DNA of 64,000 nucleotides, taken from assembly GCA_963920765.1 (NCBI GenBank), contig OY987246.1:9973665-10037664 (forward strand), read 5' to 3'. Each line of letters begins with the position of its first letter. Positions within the stretch are counted from its first letter, which is position 1. This DNA comes from Ulota crispa (Eukaryota > Streptophyta > Bryopsida > Orthotrichales > Orthotrichaceae). The position numbers and the translations under genes were made by a program. Positions 25,547-38,794 of this stretch are shown piece by piece. Under the pieces are notes generated by a model. It was not told the DNA's origin. It was given only the letters and a program-made list of their open reading frames with translations, and ran no database searches.

Positions 25547-28500
25547 ATGCTCAGGTGTATGCGAGTGCGTCGTCAGCTGTGGGTGCAATTGCAGAGGAGT
25601 GGGCAGCAAGGGATTGGATTTTCGTCGAATCGGATTTTAGGGTTTCAATCGAGCGTTCGTGAGTGTGGTGGAGGAAGAACAGTTTTTGGCGATGGAGCAG
25701 GGTTAGGGTTAGGGTTTAGGGTCGGGCAGCATGGATATTCGTCGGAAGCAGGGCCTTCGTCGTCGGTGCCATCTGCTGCTGCATCGCAACCGGTGCATTC
25801 GCAAGGCGTGGGAGGATTGCCGGAATCACCGCATGATGGAGATCGGGGGTTGGCTGTGGTGAAGAATGGCGCGTGGTGGATGGCAGGGGCAGGGACGATT
25901 GCGCTCCTGGGAGCGCTGGCTGTGTCTACCGATGTGCTGCGTGCTGCTCCGGATGCGAAGGCGCGCGTGGAGTCCGGGTTCACAGCTGTGTGGAGCTCGG
26001 GGGCCGGAATTGGTCGGGAATTGATGAAGATGGCAGGTAGTGTGAAAGACGCATCGGTCCGGTCATTTGTGGACTTTGTGGAAGCCGTGGCGTCCATCTG
26101 GGTGCTGGCTCGATGCATTTCCTCCATCTTGCAATCCGTTGTGGACAATGCGTCATCGGACGTCGCGTCGTGGTGGCGTCCTCGTGTTGCGTCCTTCTTA
26201 GCTGGTACTTAAATTCTTCCACTTCCCTTGATTCCAGCTGCATTGGTTGCAGGCTTTCACAATGTTACTACTCCCTCTGTCCCTCTAAAAACGTCCATAT
26301 CAGACACATTTCTTGTCCCACTAAAAAGCTCCCTTTTGCTGATTTCAAATGCTGAGAAAGCATTTGCCATGTTCAATGATCTCATGGGAGGGGGGCAAGT
26401 TAAGCAATTAGAGAGCATTCCTCTCCTAGCAAACTTGGCCTCGCCCATATGAGGTACCATTGTCGCTCCTAATCTTTAAATCATCAATAATGAGAAGCTG
26501 GCAACATGCACAAATATGGTACTTTTTGCATGGAATTTGGGTGCCTAAATGGCGACATCAAAGCTGGAGATTTTGCATACATTTGGTAGATGGTATGTTG
26601 ATTCTAGAAGGCACATGTCACTAGCACAAAGACAAAAAACACAGTGAATCCTTTGCAATGAAGCTTTTTGGATGTTTTTAGAGGGACAGAGGGAGTACAA
26701 CATAAGTTCACCACAGCTAAAAGCTGCATGTTATGCATGATGAATGTTCCTATTATTAGACTGACCAAGTTTTTATCGATTTCCGCTAGCAAGTGCAAAC
26801 TGGTTCTGATGCATCGTAGGATGCCTATTTTGGATTGTTATGAAAGACTCACAAGGTTCCAAAGTTTATTGACGGAGGACTTAAACCTCACGTGAGTGCT
26901 GATGTTTAAGTTGGGGTACATTCTCAATACAATTTGTACTCATTGATCTTAGGGTTTTGCATTTAGATTCTTGCGGCAAATAGCTACCTGTATCATTCTG
27001 GATCTGAACCTTGAGCCAGTTGGATGACCATTCTTGTTGGAATTAAGCATGTGCAGAGTTACATAGTGCCATGAGATGATAGAGAGAATTCCGGAGAGGG
27101 TGGTTGAACAATTAAATGACTTAGAGAAGATTTAGGAGCCAAAGGTATCTCTTTGCTGAAACAAGGGCTTGTTTAGATTGCTGAATTCAAAGCTGTCTGA
27201 GATATCCAGCAATCATGCTGTGTTAAAACAACTCTTTATATTTTAAAATTTGCGCAAGTGCGACTAACAAGAATGAGCATGAGTAGGTGTTGATACAAGG
27301 ATTTGAGATATATGGAAGATCCGAACTATCTCTTTTGAGGGGAATTGGACATTCGTAACCTCAAATGTATCAATATGTCTCGTATATACAATGGATTATT
27401 TTAAGCTTGTTGATTCGGTTGCTTGCGACATTAGTGTGATCTAAAAATATTTCTTACCTCAAGCTTGTTGTGTCAACCTGTGCAATCTAGAGTGGTACTA
27501 AATCTTTGAGCGCAAAAGGATTCTCTTAAAGGATGGTCTCTTTCGATTTCATACATTGTTACTTTAGGTTATTGCTCTTGGAACTTGACTTGTGGAGAGT
27601 TGACTGCATTTTGCATCAGATTTGGCTGCGCATGAGGCTCGGAGGAAGGCCATTGTGGAGTCTGGGGATGGATTGGTGCTGGATTGGCTACTGAAGGCTG
27701 TTGGCGGTTCCAGGTGCAATGATTTAATACCGTGTGACTTATCTTGTTACACCAGAAGGTCACTTTGCAAGAGAGCTTGGCACGCACCTGCATTTGTTTA
27801 GGCTACGCATCCATGATCCCTAAACTTGTTATTATTGAGCTCTTTTGTTTTTGTGCTACGTGAGGTTTCCCGTTGAAGTCCGGTCTCCTCCTTGTACTGA
27901 TTTCTGCTAGTGCTTCGAACCAATAGTGCTGGTAGGTATTGAAACTGTGCAATTCGTTGCACGTACTTTAGAGACAACTCCAAGTTTAAGCAAGATATGA
28001 ATGAATCGTTTGGCGATCTTATGCCAACATTTGGATATTCAAAATCTCTGTCTGTTGCAGAAAACAGTTTCATTGTGATCAAACGAACAGCACACCGTAT
28101 TAACTGTAAACACCGAGCTTGACCTTAGCTATGTATCGCAGACCAGCCTGTCAGTTTACGCAGGCAGAGGCATCAAGAGCGCTGGCCTACCTTTTATCAG
28201 ATGTGAATACGTCCGAGAGTGTTCTAGGCAGGCCACATGCTCTGCCTTACCTGCTTCACTTTGCAGCCTCTATACATGTGAACGATGCTGTTGAGGTTTG
28301 TTTTGCTCTATATCTCCGTTTTATAGATTTCTATCTCATTTATTTCGACTTTTCATCGTGAGAAGCATTATCCACAATGTTCCTCCTTCTTGTAATAGAT
28401 AATGTTTTACCACGAGCTTTTTGTATCTGTTTCCTAATTTAATACAACTTACGATGTACAATCCAGAGCTTAAATTCAGGAAGGAAAGATCAAAGTGCTC

Positions 28501-31500
28501 CGGAAGGGCGTGGATTTAGCAGAGGAAAGAGTCTGCTTGTAGCAGCCATTATGGATCTCGTTACTACGAGTTGTGAGGCTGGGGATGCATCCAATTGCTT
28601 CCGACCTATGCTTCCAGGTATTGGTATTGAAACTAGAATTTCGCTCTTTCACAGGCATGCTAAGCGAGTTATTTTATCTGCTTATTTTAAAATTCCGTGT
28701 TTTTCTGCACAGGGAAAGCAGATCCTGCGGACGTGGCAGCTGTTTTGCAGGTGGTGGAAGGTGGATGGCTCGTAGACGATGACGAACCTGAAGATTCCGA
28801 TGGAAATGACAGAGGCGGCTTGCGAGGAATTGGGATGCCAGTGCTTGGGGGAACAGAAATTGTCGGCGTTCAAAAAACGGCAGCCAATTTATGCCGAGAA
28901 TTGCCTTATATTTATTTTGATAAGATTATGGCATCATTTACGAGTAACTTATGGCTTCACAAGCAACACCTAGCAAGGGATGTGGATTGGTCTCACGGAA
29001 AGAACAGTGAGTTCCATCCAATCGAATCCAAGGGCAATGGCTCTGGCATTCTTAGGAAAATGCAAAGTGATAGTTTGAATAGTGGCTATGGGCTATGGGA
29101 CGATCTTCCCGGTAGGTTTGTGGCAGTTCCTTTGGCAGCCTGGGCTCTTGCCACTTGGGCGCAGGCTTCGAATGAAAACCGGTCAATTATCAAGGGCATT
29201 GACAAGGAAGGTGATGCCTTGCTGGCTGCTGTAGTTGCGCCAGAGAGATCAGTAAGGTGGCATGGTGCCATGGCTATGAAGTACTTGCTGCAGAAAGTGG
29301 ACAAGGAGTATGATGAAGTAGCTGCTCGGTGGAGTTCTGCGCTTCTAGAGATGGCAGCTCAGGCTACTGGTTACAAAGACATGCAACTGGCAACCTCAGC
29401 TTTGACCTCTTTCGCAGCTTGCATCTCCCAGAGCCAGAGTATGTTGACTAACTTGAGTTCTTGATTGATGGTATGCTGAGTCTCTTCGTGTGTTGATCGC
29501 TTGCCATTACATGTTTATTTTGAAAAAGAAGAACTAGCGTTGGTCCTGCAAGGCAAGGATGAGTAAATTGCACGGAACAAAGTTAGTTGATCGACTCTGC
29601 GGCTCTGTCTATATTTTATTTATTAGATCTCGTGCAAGAACTTTCTTGGCAGTATCATTACTCTGCTTTGTCTGAACTGCGCGTTGTCTGACTTGAGGTT
29701 ATTTTTCAATAGTATAACTTCTAAAGCTTCAGTTTGATTAATGCACTCTATCTGCAGGTGCTCGTACATCAGTGGCGGACGAGTGGCTCCCAGTGCTGCG
29801 AGAACTTGCCAAGAAAACAGAAAGAGATGAAAATGTACAGGGGGCGCTTGCCCAGAGTCTAGATGTCTTAACAAGTTTGGGTTCTGGGCTATCTGTAGAT
29901 GAAGGTAAAAAGTGGTCTCCCATTCTCTTAAGATGGGTATGTATCAATAAACCAGAAAGTGTAGCGAGATCTTGCGGTTGTCGTATCTTGAATCGTGTGG
30001 TGAACAGCTTAGGACAGGTTGGGATTCCTATATCACAAGCGTGGCTGGCTATGCTTCTTATGGACATTGTCAATGAGAGCAAACGAAAGCCTGTTAGAAC
30101 GAAGGGAACATCAGTTGCTGAAGCTAAGGAAAGGGGACTTGTACTGGTATGTCTCTACTTGTTTGTGTTGCTATTCTACTAATAGTTTGCTTTCTTTGCT
30201 TTTAGATGACAAATTTAAGCGCGCAAGATATGGATATTTGTTGAGGTACTTAATGGTGGCTAACTGCAGACTGAACGAGTTAGCCTTGCAACAGCTGCTG
30301 CAGCTGACATTGCAAAAGTAGTCGCACGGGAAGCTGAAACTTCAGCGGCCACAGAATTGACGGGTAAAGGTGTTGCCGAAAGCGCACGGGAATTGCCCAT
30401 GGTGGACCTGTTAGGCTTTGACATGTCTCCTGGGTCAGATCATAACAAAGAGGCTCCACCCAAAGTTACAGCGCGTGAGGCGGCAAGCTCTACTTTGAGA
30501 GCTGTCAAAGCCTTGACGGAATTGATAGCAGAGGACCAGGTTTGTCAGACAATGTTACAAGAATATCAAATCAAGTACTTTACCTGGATTAAGTTTTTAA
30601 GTTGTCTTTTAATTCTCGCAGAGAGGGCTTGCTAATGTTGACCTGTTGAACAGATTGGCAGACAACGAGTCCTGGAAGCTGGAGGTCTTTGTCTTCTAAG
30701 GCGTCTTTTGCTTTGCGATGATTTCGATCAATGGGCAGCTGCAGAAGAGGTGGAAATCCGCAATGCTGCAAATCAGGCAGCAAATGGAGGACACCAGGAA
30801 AAAGCATCAGCAGTGACGCCGAGGATAGAACCTATTTCTCGCCTGACCGCCCATATTCAGAAACACTCTATGCGGCTGTTGGCTAATCTATCGTTGCACC
30901 CGTCAGCTTGCATCACGATAGCAAAGGATCCGGAGTGGTGTGCATGGTTAGAAGCTTGCGCTCAAGGACACAACTTTGACAACAAGTTGAATAGTCACGC
31001 TCGGGCAGTTCTCTATCACGTCTCGCAAGTAAAGGCAACTGTGGAGGAAGAGCTGGCATTATCAGCATCCGGAAGTGAGGGACGACCTAACTTAGGTGCT
31101 ATCGTGGAGGGTTTGGATGAAATTTTCCCACGGTATGAAGATTGTATTTTTCTAATGAATCCCGATTCAATGTACTGGGGTCCACAATCGTCCAAGCAAG
31201 AACTAGGAGCAGGTCGTGGGCGCTATCTAGGTGATGACGTTGTTGGATTTCAACTGGCTACAAGCTGTGGAGAGAAGGTGGATAGTCCTGTATCTTAAAC
31301 CATTGGCTTTTGTTCTTTTTTGTGAGTTCTTCTCTCTTTCCTCAAAATAGCTGAGTATGTATATGCGCATATTATCAGCAGTGCAACCTTTTATTTTTTG
31401 CCTTCAGTGGATATTAATTATGCACTCTGTCCAGCTGCAGGAAGACGGTGGACCAGTACTTGATGTGGTGTTTGTGCATGGTTTAATGGGCGGCCCGTAT

Positions 31501-34458
31501 AGGACATGGCGCATTGCTGAGGACAAGACTTCATCTACCAGTGCTAGTGGGCTGGTGGAAAAAGTTGACGAGGACGCTGGGAAGGAAGGAACTTGTTGGC
31601 CTGAAGAATGGCTTGCTCATGACCTCCCTTTTAGCCGCTTATTGACAGTCAAGTACAAGGTAATTACATTGGTGTGTTGTTCTCGCAGATGACAACTTTA
31701 CCTATAAGTTAATCTTCATCTTGCACTTAATCATTCAGTCTCTTCTTTGTGCAAACCCAGTTTGGATAGGAGCAAAGATGTGGAGGGATCTTCAGGCATT
31801 GAATTTGCAGTTTGGACTTTGAAGATCATGCTTGAATCGCAGTGACATAATAAATGGCATTGTCATGTCCAAGGCGTTTGTCCAGGTGCTGAATTGTGTC
31901 CGATCAGCGTATCAGAATGATAGCATGGCACATAACCTGTTCTTTTTTGTAATAACAGATAGGGGTTTTTATAGGGTTCTCTGTTGTCTTGGTTCTTAGA
32001 TTTTATGAGTGAAGAAGTCCAATCTCTAATTTCTTTATATGTATTTCAGAACATTCACTAGTATTTACATACTTGATCAATATGGATGATATGCAGACAA
32101 ACTTATCTCAATGGTCGGGAGCAACTCTTCCTTTGCAGGTACAACCAGATTGTATTAGATTTGATCTTCTGTGCTTTGCCTCTGCCTTGAGTGGTGGCAT
32201 CTTTTTTGATTAATAACATGCTTTTAATGAAAGCTTCATCTATTAAGTTAAAATAGATGCATATTTTATGAGAAGCACAACCTTACTTAATAGAGACGAA
32301 CAGACAGATGTAGGAGTAATGTCGGGTTTTGTTGAAGTAGCAGCCTGTCATCAATCAGGGCGGTGAAGAAGTAAAGCAGAAGTTTGACGTTGTGTGTGGT
32401 TTTCTGTGGTTCAGGAAGTAAGCTCAATGTTGCTTGATAAACTGGTCGCAGCGGGCATTGGAGAGCGACCGGTGGTGTTTATCACTCATAGGTATTTCTA
32501 CGATACCTTTTTCGTGCTATTTACTATCTGTAGTGTTGACACATTCTGGAACGAGTATTTCATGTTTGAAAGTATAGGTTTTGCTTAAATACTTATTTTT
32601 TGGAATTACTTTGCAGCATGGGGGGCCTGGTTGTAAAAGAGCTTTTGGTGCAAGCAAGTCAAGATGAAAAACGCCGAGATGGAAGACGAACCCGCCTTCT
32701 GAAACAAACTTCTGGCATTGTTGGTTCACCCCTTAATCATTTTTGGTTCACTTTAAAATCGTCATCGTTCAATATGCTGCTTTTGTGAAGTGACTGTAGC
32801 ACTTCCAAATTGTAACAATTTCTGAGCATTATATTTTCATGTGGTGTGTACCGTGTCTGTTGATATCTGATCTAGGAGTTGAGCTTTCACGGTCCACAAT
32901 CTATCAGTAGGGGGCATTATAGTTCGCACTTCGTTCGATGACTTCACCTTGGTCAAAATTTTGTCATAACACCAGATATTTGAACATGATATATTTTTTT
33001 GAAGCCAGTATACGGCAGTTTAAATTTTATACTGCTCCAATTTGACTGAAGAATGTTTTGAGCATGTGCAGGTGTTTTACAGCTGCCCGCATTTTGGAAG
33101 CAAGCTTGCTGACATGCCGTGGAGGTTTGGATATGTCTTGCGACCAGCACCGTCAGTGAGTTCATTTCCAATATATTCTTGCTTTCCTTGGTTTTTGTAC
33201 CATGGTTTTATCTGTGCCATTTCGTTCTATCAAGGATTGAGTGAGCTTGGTCTCATGCTATGCCTATCTCCTGCGACAGATAGGAGACCTGAGGAGTGGT
33301 TCGCCTAAACTAGAAGAGCTCAATCAGTATATTCGGCAGCTCCATAACAAGCGTGGTTTGGATGTCCTTAGCTTCAGTGAGGTAAGCAGATTGTGTCTGT
33401 ACTCTGCTTTTTTGCGTGACCCTGCTTGTTTTTTGTGTGCTTGGGCATAAAATTAGACATCTCATCGAAGTGCTGGTTGATGTTGTGTGCCTAGACTAAG
33501 GTCACACCTCTGGTAGAGGGTTATGGAGGTTACGGGTTGCGCATGGAAGTTGTACCCGTTGAATCTGCGTACCCAGGATTTGGGGAGCTTGTGGTAAGTT
33601 CCAGAATACCCTCTTGTACTTCAGCTAGCATAAATTGAGTAGCCTGTCGATTTTTACCTATACTTCAGAGAGCTAATCAGACACGTTCTTTTCTTTCAGT
33701 AAGGTGGAGGACACTATTTGCATCACTTTTGAACCTATTTATGAGTGATTTCTGGTAGATGTCTGGAGAGATCACTTTGAGAGCAAGAACCAAATTAGTC
33801 ATAGATATTCAGTCGAGGCATGTTTACACCACTCACACTTGCAGACTGTGGTTAATTCCTCACCAAATTTTAGACTACAAACATATTTCGAAACCTAACA
33901 AAAACTAAGGGGACAAAAGTTATTAAAACTATGAGGCGTATCAAACTACTAGAAGTGTTAGTAAATAGAAATTGATTGATTTTTCAAGTCACAACCACAA
34001 GGTTCTGTAGGTGCAAAATTGCCCTTGATAGGGTTGCATGCTTGCTGGAGCAATAGTCACAATACACCTCAAATTCCAGTATCCTTTTTCTCCTATTTTT
34101 GCGTTTAGAATATTTCGTTAGAAGGATTGGCTCTGTGAGAAGGGTTTGAGTGAGGCGTGGATTTTTTTGGTGTGGTTTCTAGTGATTAGATGAGTTATTG
34201 ATACCAGGGGTGAGTATAGCAGACAAAATCAGGTCCTTGCAGGTTTTTTAGTAGCCTCTACATTGGTCTTTATGTCTATTTCTCAAGCTGAAATTTTGCA
34301 TGTGTTTTTTTTCTTCTGTTTGACAGTTATTGGATGGCACTGATCATATCAACTCTTGCAAGCCATTGAGTCGATCTGATCCTGCCTACACCAAAACGCT
34401 TACCTTTCTCCAGAAGATGGTCGTTGCAGCTCGAGAATCCCAGCGGAAACCGGAGTAG
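25547..34458 (+). CDS. SERAC1-like alpha/beta hydrolase with N-terminal ARM-like region (16 exons)
   Basis: Exons: 25547-26204, 27620-27713, 28142-28295, 28467-28617, 28713-29438, 29758-30146, 30270-30539, 30654-31289 (donor 31277 also in frame), 31441-31659, 32097-32138, 32415-32491, 32617-32719, 33072-33155, 33280-33381, 33495-33593, 34327-34458. The frame is continuous, giving about 1311 residues, close to Arabidopsis At4g34310 as I recall. The Arg-rich, acid-poor start (MLRCMRVRRQLWVQ) suggests mitochondrial targeting. A hydrophobic stretch (WWMAGAGTIALLGALAV) follows, then Ala/Leu-rich helices that look armadillo-like (QAEASRALAYLL). The C-terminal hydrolase has FVHGLMGGPYRTW, the nucleophile elbow THSMGGLVVKE (Ser about 1139, codon split across exons 11/12), VFYSCPHFGSKLADMPWR and DHINSCKPLSRSDPAY with the likely catalytic His. 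Human SERAC1 acts in phosphatidylglycerol remodelling; the plant substrate is not established by sequence. Intron 12 uses a weak GTTGGT donor. Confidence 0.93.
26271..26695. mobile_element. Stowaway-type (Tc1/mariner) MITE in intron 1 of the SERAC1-like gene
   Basis: The left end CTCCCTCTGTCCCTCTAAAA and the reverse complement of the right end are identical for more than 20 bp. Including the flanking TA, 27 of 28 positions agree. TA is present on both sides (26269-26270 and 26696-26697), the target duplication of Tc1/mariner elements, and CTCCCTCYGT is the classic Stowaway start. At 425 bp there is no transposase. It lies inside the 1.4-kb first intron. Confidence 0.92.
26696..27619 (+). other. 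Remainder of SERAC1-like intron 1, no feature recognised
   Basis: No ORF or repeat stands out. The acceptor TTTTGCATCAG at 27619 joins exon 2 in frame (Gly-Asp split codon). Confidence 0.6.
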
Positions 34459-37400
34459 AGTTGTCGCTTGCAGGTTTTCCACCGAATTGTACATAGAAAG
34501 TGAGATCGCAGAACTAGCTGTAAAATGTTATTGGTTGACCCAATGAAATCAGTCTCTGAGTAAATTATAAGGTAGTTTACTTTTACACCATTCTTTCTTT
34601 TTCTTTAATTTCATGTTTTTTGGTTTCAAGTTAGTCTACGATAGAGTGGCATTTGTGTCAGGTGGAGCCGACTTCAAGTTTCAATCACAAAGTTTTACAT
34701 GAACGGAAACATTTGTAACGTCAAAGGACTGTTAAATCAATGGCTAGTCTTTTTTTCTTTTTCTGAACTACATGAATTCTCTTCTTTTTTCGTTTGATTA
34801 GTGAGTTATATGCATTATCGGTTAGATGAGATTAACTGTTTAAGTACTAGTTGCTGTAAGTGGAATGAAAAGTTCAATTGTTGGTTTAATCTTACCTTCA
34901 CCAAACTAGATTTTAGACTTTTTTTTTAATCCTTAAGAGAGCCGACATCCATTACTCAAGCAGTCAACAAACGGTTTCAAAACAACGTTGCATTCATTAC
35001 CGGTGTAAAGATTGGAACTATTGGTAAAACTTTGGGTTGGAGGATATAGAACTTTGATGCCCATGCAAGTTTGTCCCATTTTGGTGATAATGGGAGAATC
35101 TTAGCAAAATGGATATCAAACATCTTGACGTTTCTCCAAATCTAACTTCCCTTTATTTTGTCAAAATACCTAGACGAGAGAATCTTCAATGGCAAGGTTG
35201 GTTATTCTAAGTTCCAAGTCTGTTTTTTAAAAACTTGATTATTCAATATTTCAACAAAACTTTTAGTCTTAATGTCCCCTACTGTATTGTGTTGAAGGAA
35301 TTTTGTTCATCCAACGCTTATAAAAAAATAGTTGAGATGTATTTTGCATCTGTGTTATTATTTTATAACGATTGTTACAATTTTGTACTCAAGTTGCCTT
35401 CGAAGTAACATTTCTAAAATACTGGAAAAATCACTATTACAGATCAATGATTGGAAAAACAGTAGTTCTCTTGAAAGCACACCTGGAAAAAGCCAGGCTA
35501 CTGATTGATAAGTTTGGATGATTACAAAAGCATTGAAGCAGTCTATAATGGTTTGCTGATTTCATTTTGTCTTACTCTTGAAATATATGTATAAATATAT
35601 ACATGAAAACAAAGATATAAGCACACACGATTATATTTATATATGTATATATATACATGTATATATATGTATACATGCACATGTGTATATATGTCTTGGG
35701 ATTTTGTGTATACAGGTTTAGACAACATTGGAATGTTAAATATAGTCTCATTCTTTTATTCATTGGTTCATTTTCTTTTGTTTAATTTAAAAGAAACAGT
35801 GGACTAAATTTGACAAAATCAAACATGCTGATGTGTGAGGATGAACACTTAGTGCATTGTTAGCATTTCACAATGCACAAATCCTTGTTGAGTTTTGAAA
35901 CCACAAGGATAAAACTAGCAAGATTTTCAGAATTACATAATAATAGAACAACTCTAGGCAAAATTCAATGGAGATAACTTGAAAATGGAAATTGCTTGAT
36001 ATTCATCCCTCATCTTTCATGATTGTTATTCAAAATGGATTTTTTTCCAAATCCCTAATGCCAATCAGTATGGTCGACAAGATAGCTATGTAGTAGACTT
36101 CTTGGTCAAGTTGGCCAAAATGCAAGTTGTTTAATAGAATTGGTAAAGCATGTTCCCACATTGGCTAACAAAAGTCTTGCTAGCCATTTTTACGTGAGTA
36201 GAGAGAAAATACATAATTAAGTAGGATTGTCTTGTTATTAAAGATAGTTCACACTTGTTAGTGTTTGCAATAGGAGGTTTTAAAATTGAAAATATTTAAC
36301 ACCAAAGATCTACGTGATTTGGCACCTATCTATCATGATAATACAAACTTTGTAGCAAAACATGCCTATTTTTGTGAATAAAATTGCAATGTACTATTGC
36401 ATAATAAGTTCATGTTCAACATAACATTATGATTCCTAAAACAATAATGTGATGTCACAATTATGCAAGTTTAGGATTCTTTATACTTAGAGATCTTGCT
36501 AGGTGCCACACTCTTGCAAGTTGAGTTGGGCAATTTCCTCATTTATAGTATGTGAGGAAAAGTGGATGATGCATAAAGAGTCATCAAGCTATTTTGTCAC
36601 ATGACAAGCATTTTTTTGTTGTTGATAAAACTAGTATGATACGAGATGTTTTTATCCTAATTTTGAAATTCAATAATATGTTGCCATCAATTTCTTAGTG
36701 AAGGTATGTAGGTAAACTTCCATCCAAATGGGATGCATGAGATGTCAATGAATAGCTTTGAGCAATACTTTTCTAATAAAATGTTACAAATCTCAATTGG
36801 AGCAAAACTCCAATTCTAATCTTGGTTATTGTAGGTCACAAGAATAATGACCTTCTACTACATCACATTCAATTGCTAAATTTGACCAGGTTCTCAACTA
36901 GTTCAAACTCTCAAATACACAAATTTTGTCCTTAAATTATTCTAGCCAAGTTTGTTGACTTATCATTTTGCCCATTTATGTGTCTTTAGTAGACGTTACC
37001 AAAATTAGTTAAACATGGGAACTGGCCCGTATTGGAATTCAGTTATTAACTTGATAAGCAATTTTTACAAGTTCCCATGTTTGCAAGAGGTTTATCTATT
37101 TATTTAAAAGTTTTAATAGACTGCTTTTAAGGTAAAATTATATGAACAATTTCTTTATAATTGTTCATCGAGAACTAAATCCAAAAGGTGTGTGTAAAAT
37201 GTATACTAAAATAACAAAATAGCTTTACTTTGAAAGGCTTATACATAATCACACATAGTTTGTTGTAAAGATTTCAATCATAAATGCACAAGCCTATGAT
37301 GCTCTAATCTTTTGCAAAAAAGTGGAAGAATACTTTCATTTGCAATTTGGCCAAAATCAAACAACTTTTTTATAAATAGTTTTATAGATAAAATTATATG

Positions 37401-38236
37401 TTTTCAACGTGCTTTCATATATTTGGACATTAGTTTGCAAATACTAAAATAAAAAATAACTTCTACATTACAACCCTCAAGATGAAAATTTGATTGATAA
37501 ATAATTTCCTTGAGCAAATAGGTTTATTGAAGTGGCTATTTATAATGTGAAAATATTGGTAGTATATATATCATGCAAAACTTATATGTAAATTTGGAAA
37601 TTGGTTACTAAGTGTGTTATGTGCTCTAGTTTGGGCTTGAAGAATTTGTTTTGCAAATTCCACTTGTGGCTTACAGAACACACATATCCCCATTTTAAAC
37701 TAGCTTCTCCCAATTTTTACAACACAAGCAAAGCAATTGCAAAGTTTAATTTTTACAAATCAATGACGTACAAATGCTAGAAAGGACCACATGAATCAAA
37801 CAATTTTAGTACAAATAAAAAATCAGCTTTATGCGCAAATGTTTGCATCCATTCATTATACAAGGTTGAGAGCTTGGCCCTTAAAGAGTTAAGGTCTACT
37901 TTGGATGCAACTTGTAGGCATATCCAACTTTGGAATGAAAATTTGGATGTACAAATTTAGATATGCTTTAAAAAGTAGTGATTAATATTAAATGTTTGTT
38001 CTAAAAACTACTGTATATAAATTGAGAACCCAAAATCCTCTTTCAATTGAAAAAAATAAAGACAAGTCAATAAGGGGAACCCTGCCGAGATGCTTAGGCA
38101 GTCTATTATGGATATAGTCTAATTACATTACAGAGTTTAATGGAGTTCAGTTGCTCAAATTTAGAGATCCGTTATTGCCATCAGTGGGTAAGACAGAAGG
38201 GCGGTCATAGGGGCGCATACTGGACGGGAGCAGGAG
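34459..38236. other. AT-rich spacer between SERAC1-like and acyltransferase genes
   Basis: It begins with the 3' flank of the hydrolase gene. A TA/CA-rich microsatellite tract lies near 35583-35695 (repeated ATATATGTATATATAC). The part near 36290-36690 resembles 11400-11720, probably two decayed copies of one repeat. Near 37870 the phrase GCTTGGCCCTTAAAGAGTTAAGG recalls a family B right end but is weak. No gene is supported. Confidence 0.5.
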
Positions 38237-38282
38237 TGACGCGGATGACGCGGAGTGACGCAGATGACGCGGAGTGACGCAG
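38237..38282. promoter_or_regulatory. Cluster of five TGACG motifs upstream of the acyltransferase gene
   Basis: TGACGC occurs at 38237, 38246, 38256, 38265 and 38275, so the spacing alternates 9 and 10 bp. The underlying unit is a 19-bp minisatellite present about 2.4 times. TGACG is the core of the as-1 element bound by plant TGA bZIP factors. That these copies are bound here is inference. They lie about 515-560 bp upstream of the ATG. Confidence 0.6.
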
Positions 38283-38469
38283 GTACGGAAGCGACATACG
38301 GAATCAACGAAGGGCAAATCACAGCGTCCACCGAGGCATCGGACGAGACGCGGGGTGCCGCCAACAGCCGCTGCGTCACGGGGCGGCCATCCAGACTGGC
38401 GAGGCCCGCTTTGCGGAGAGCCTGGACTGGCTGGAGTGCTGCAGCTGCTTGCTGCTCCTCTTGCTCTTC

Positions 38470-38470
<1 letters not shown>

Positions 38471-38500
<30 letters not shown>

Positions 38501-38502
38501 TT
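38471..38502 (+). repeat. CTG trinucleotide tract in the acyltransferase upstream region
   Basis: About seven uninterrupted CTG units preceded by GTT units. It lies within an open frame of about 160 codons (38255-38734) in the same frame as the acyltransferase start but ended by TAG at 38732. The overlapping minus-strand ORFs of 176-190 codons are low-complexity readings of the same GC-rich stretch. It probably belongs to the promoter or the 5' leader. Confidence 0.75.
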
Positions 38503-38794
38503 GGGGTTTGGGGATGCCCTCCCTCCCTCGGAACATCGTCGTTGCTTGCTGCTGCCGTGCCTCCCTCGTTCCAACACTTCTTCTCTTTTCTCTGCTCTTC
38601 TTGTCGCTCGGGTGAACAAGCCGTGGGAGGACATGGTGCGGCTCCGGGGCTTGGGGCCAGCCATGCGGGAGGCGAGCCGGCAATGGCTCACGAGAGGTGA
38701 GGGATCGAGGCACCACCACGGGAAGCAGGAGTAGTGTCAGGACGGGACCAGACGGGACGACGGCGACGGCGTCCTACCAGCGCAGGTCGTCTCG

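Noticed and set aside
31277-31289. Earlier donor (after Glu-Lys) for exon 8 of the SERAC1-like gene
   Set aside because: Both GT sites keep frame. I chose the later one because it leaves an acidic-Ser-Pro linker like the relative I remember, but the choice is not decisive and needs a transcript.
38147-38719. Minus-strand ORFs of 176-190 codons
   Set aside because: They read through the CTG tract and minisatellite of the acyltransferase upstream region. Gln/Ala runs come from the repeat, and no domain or splice context is present.
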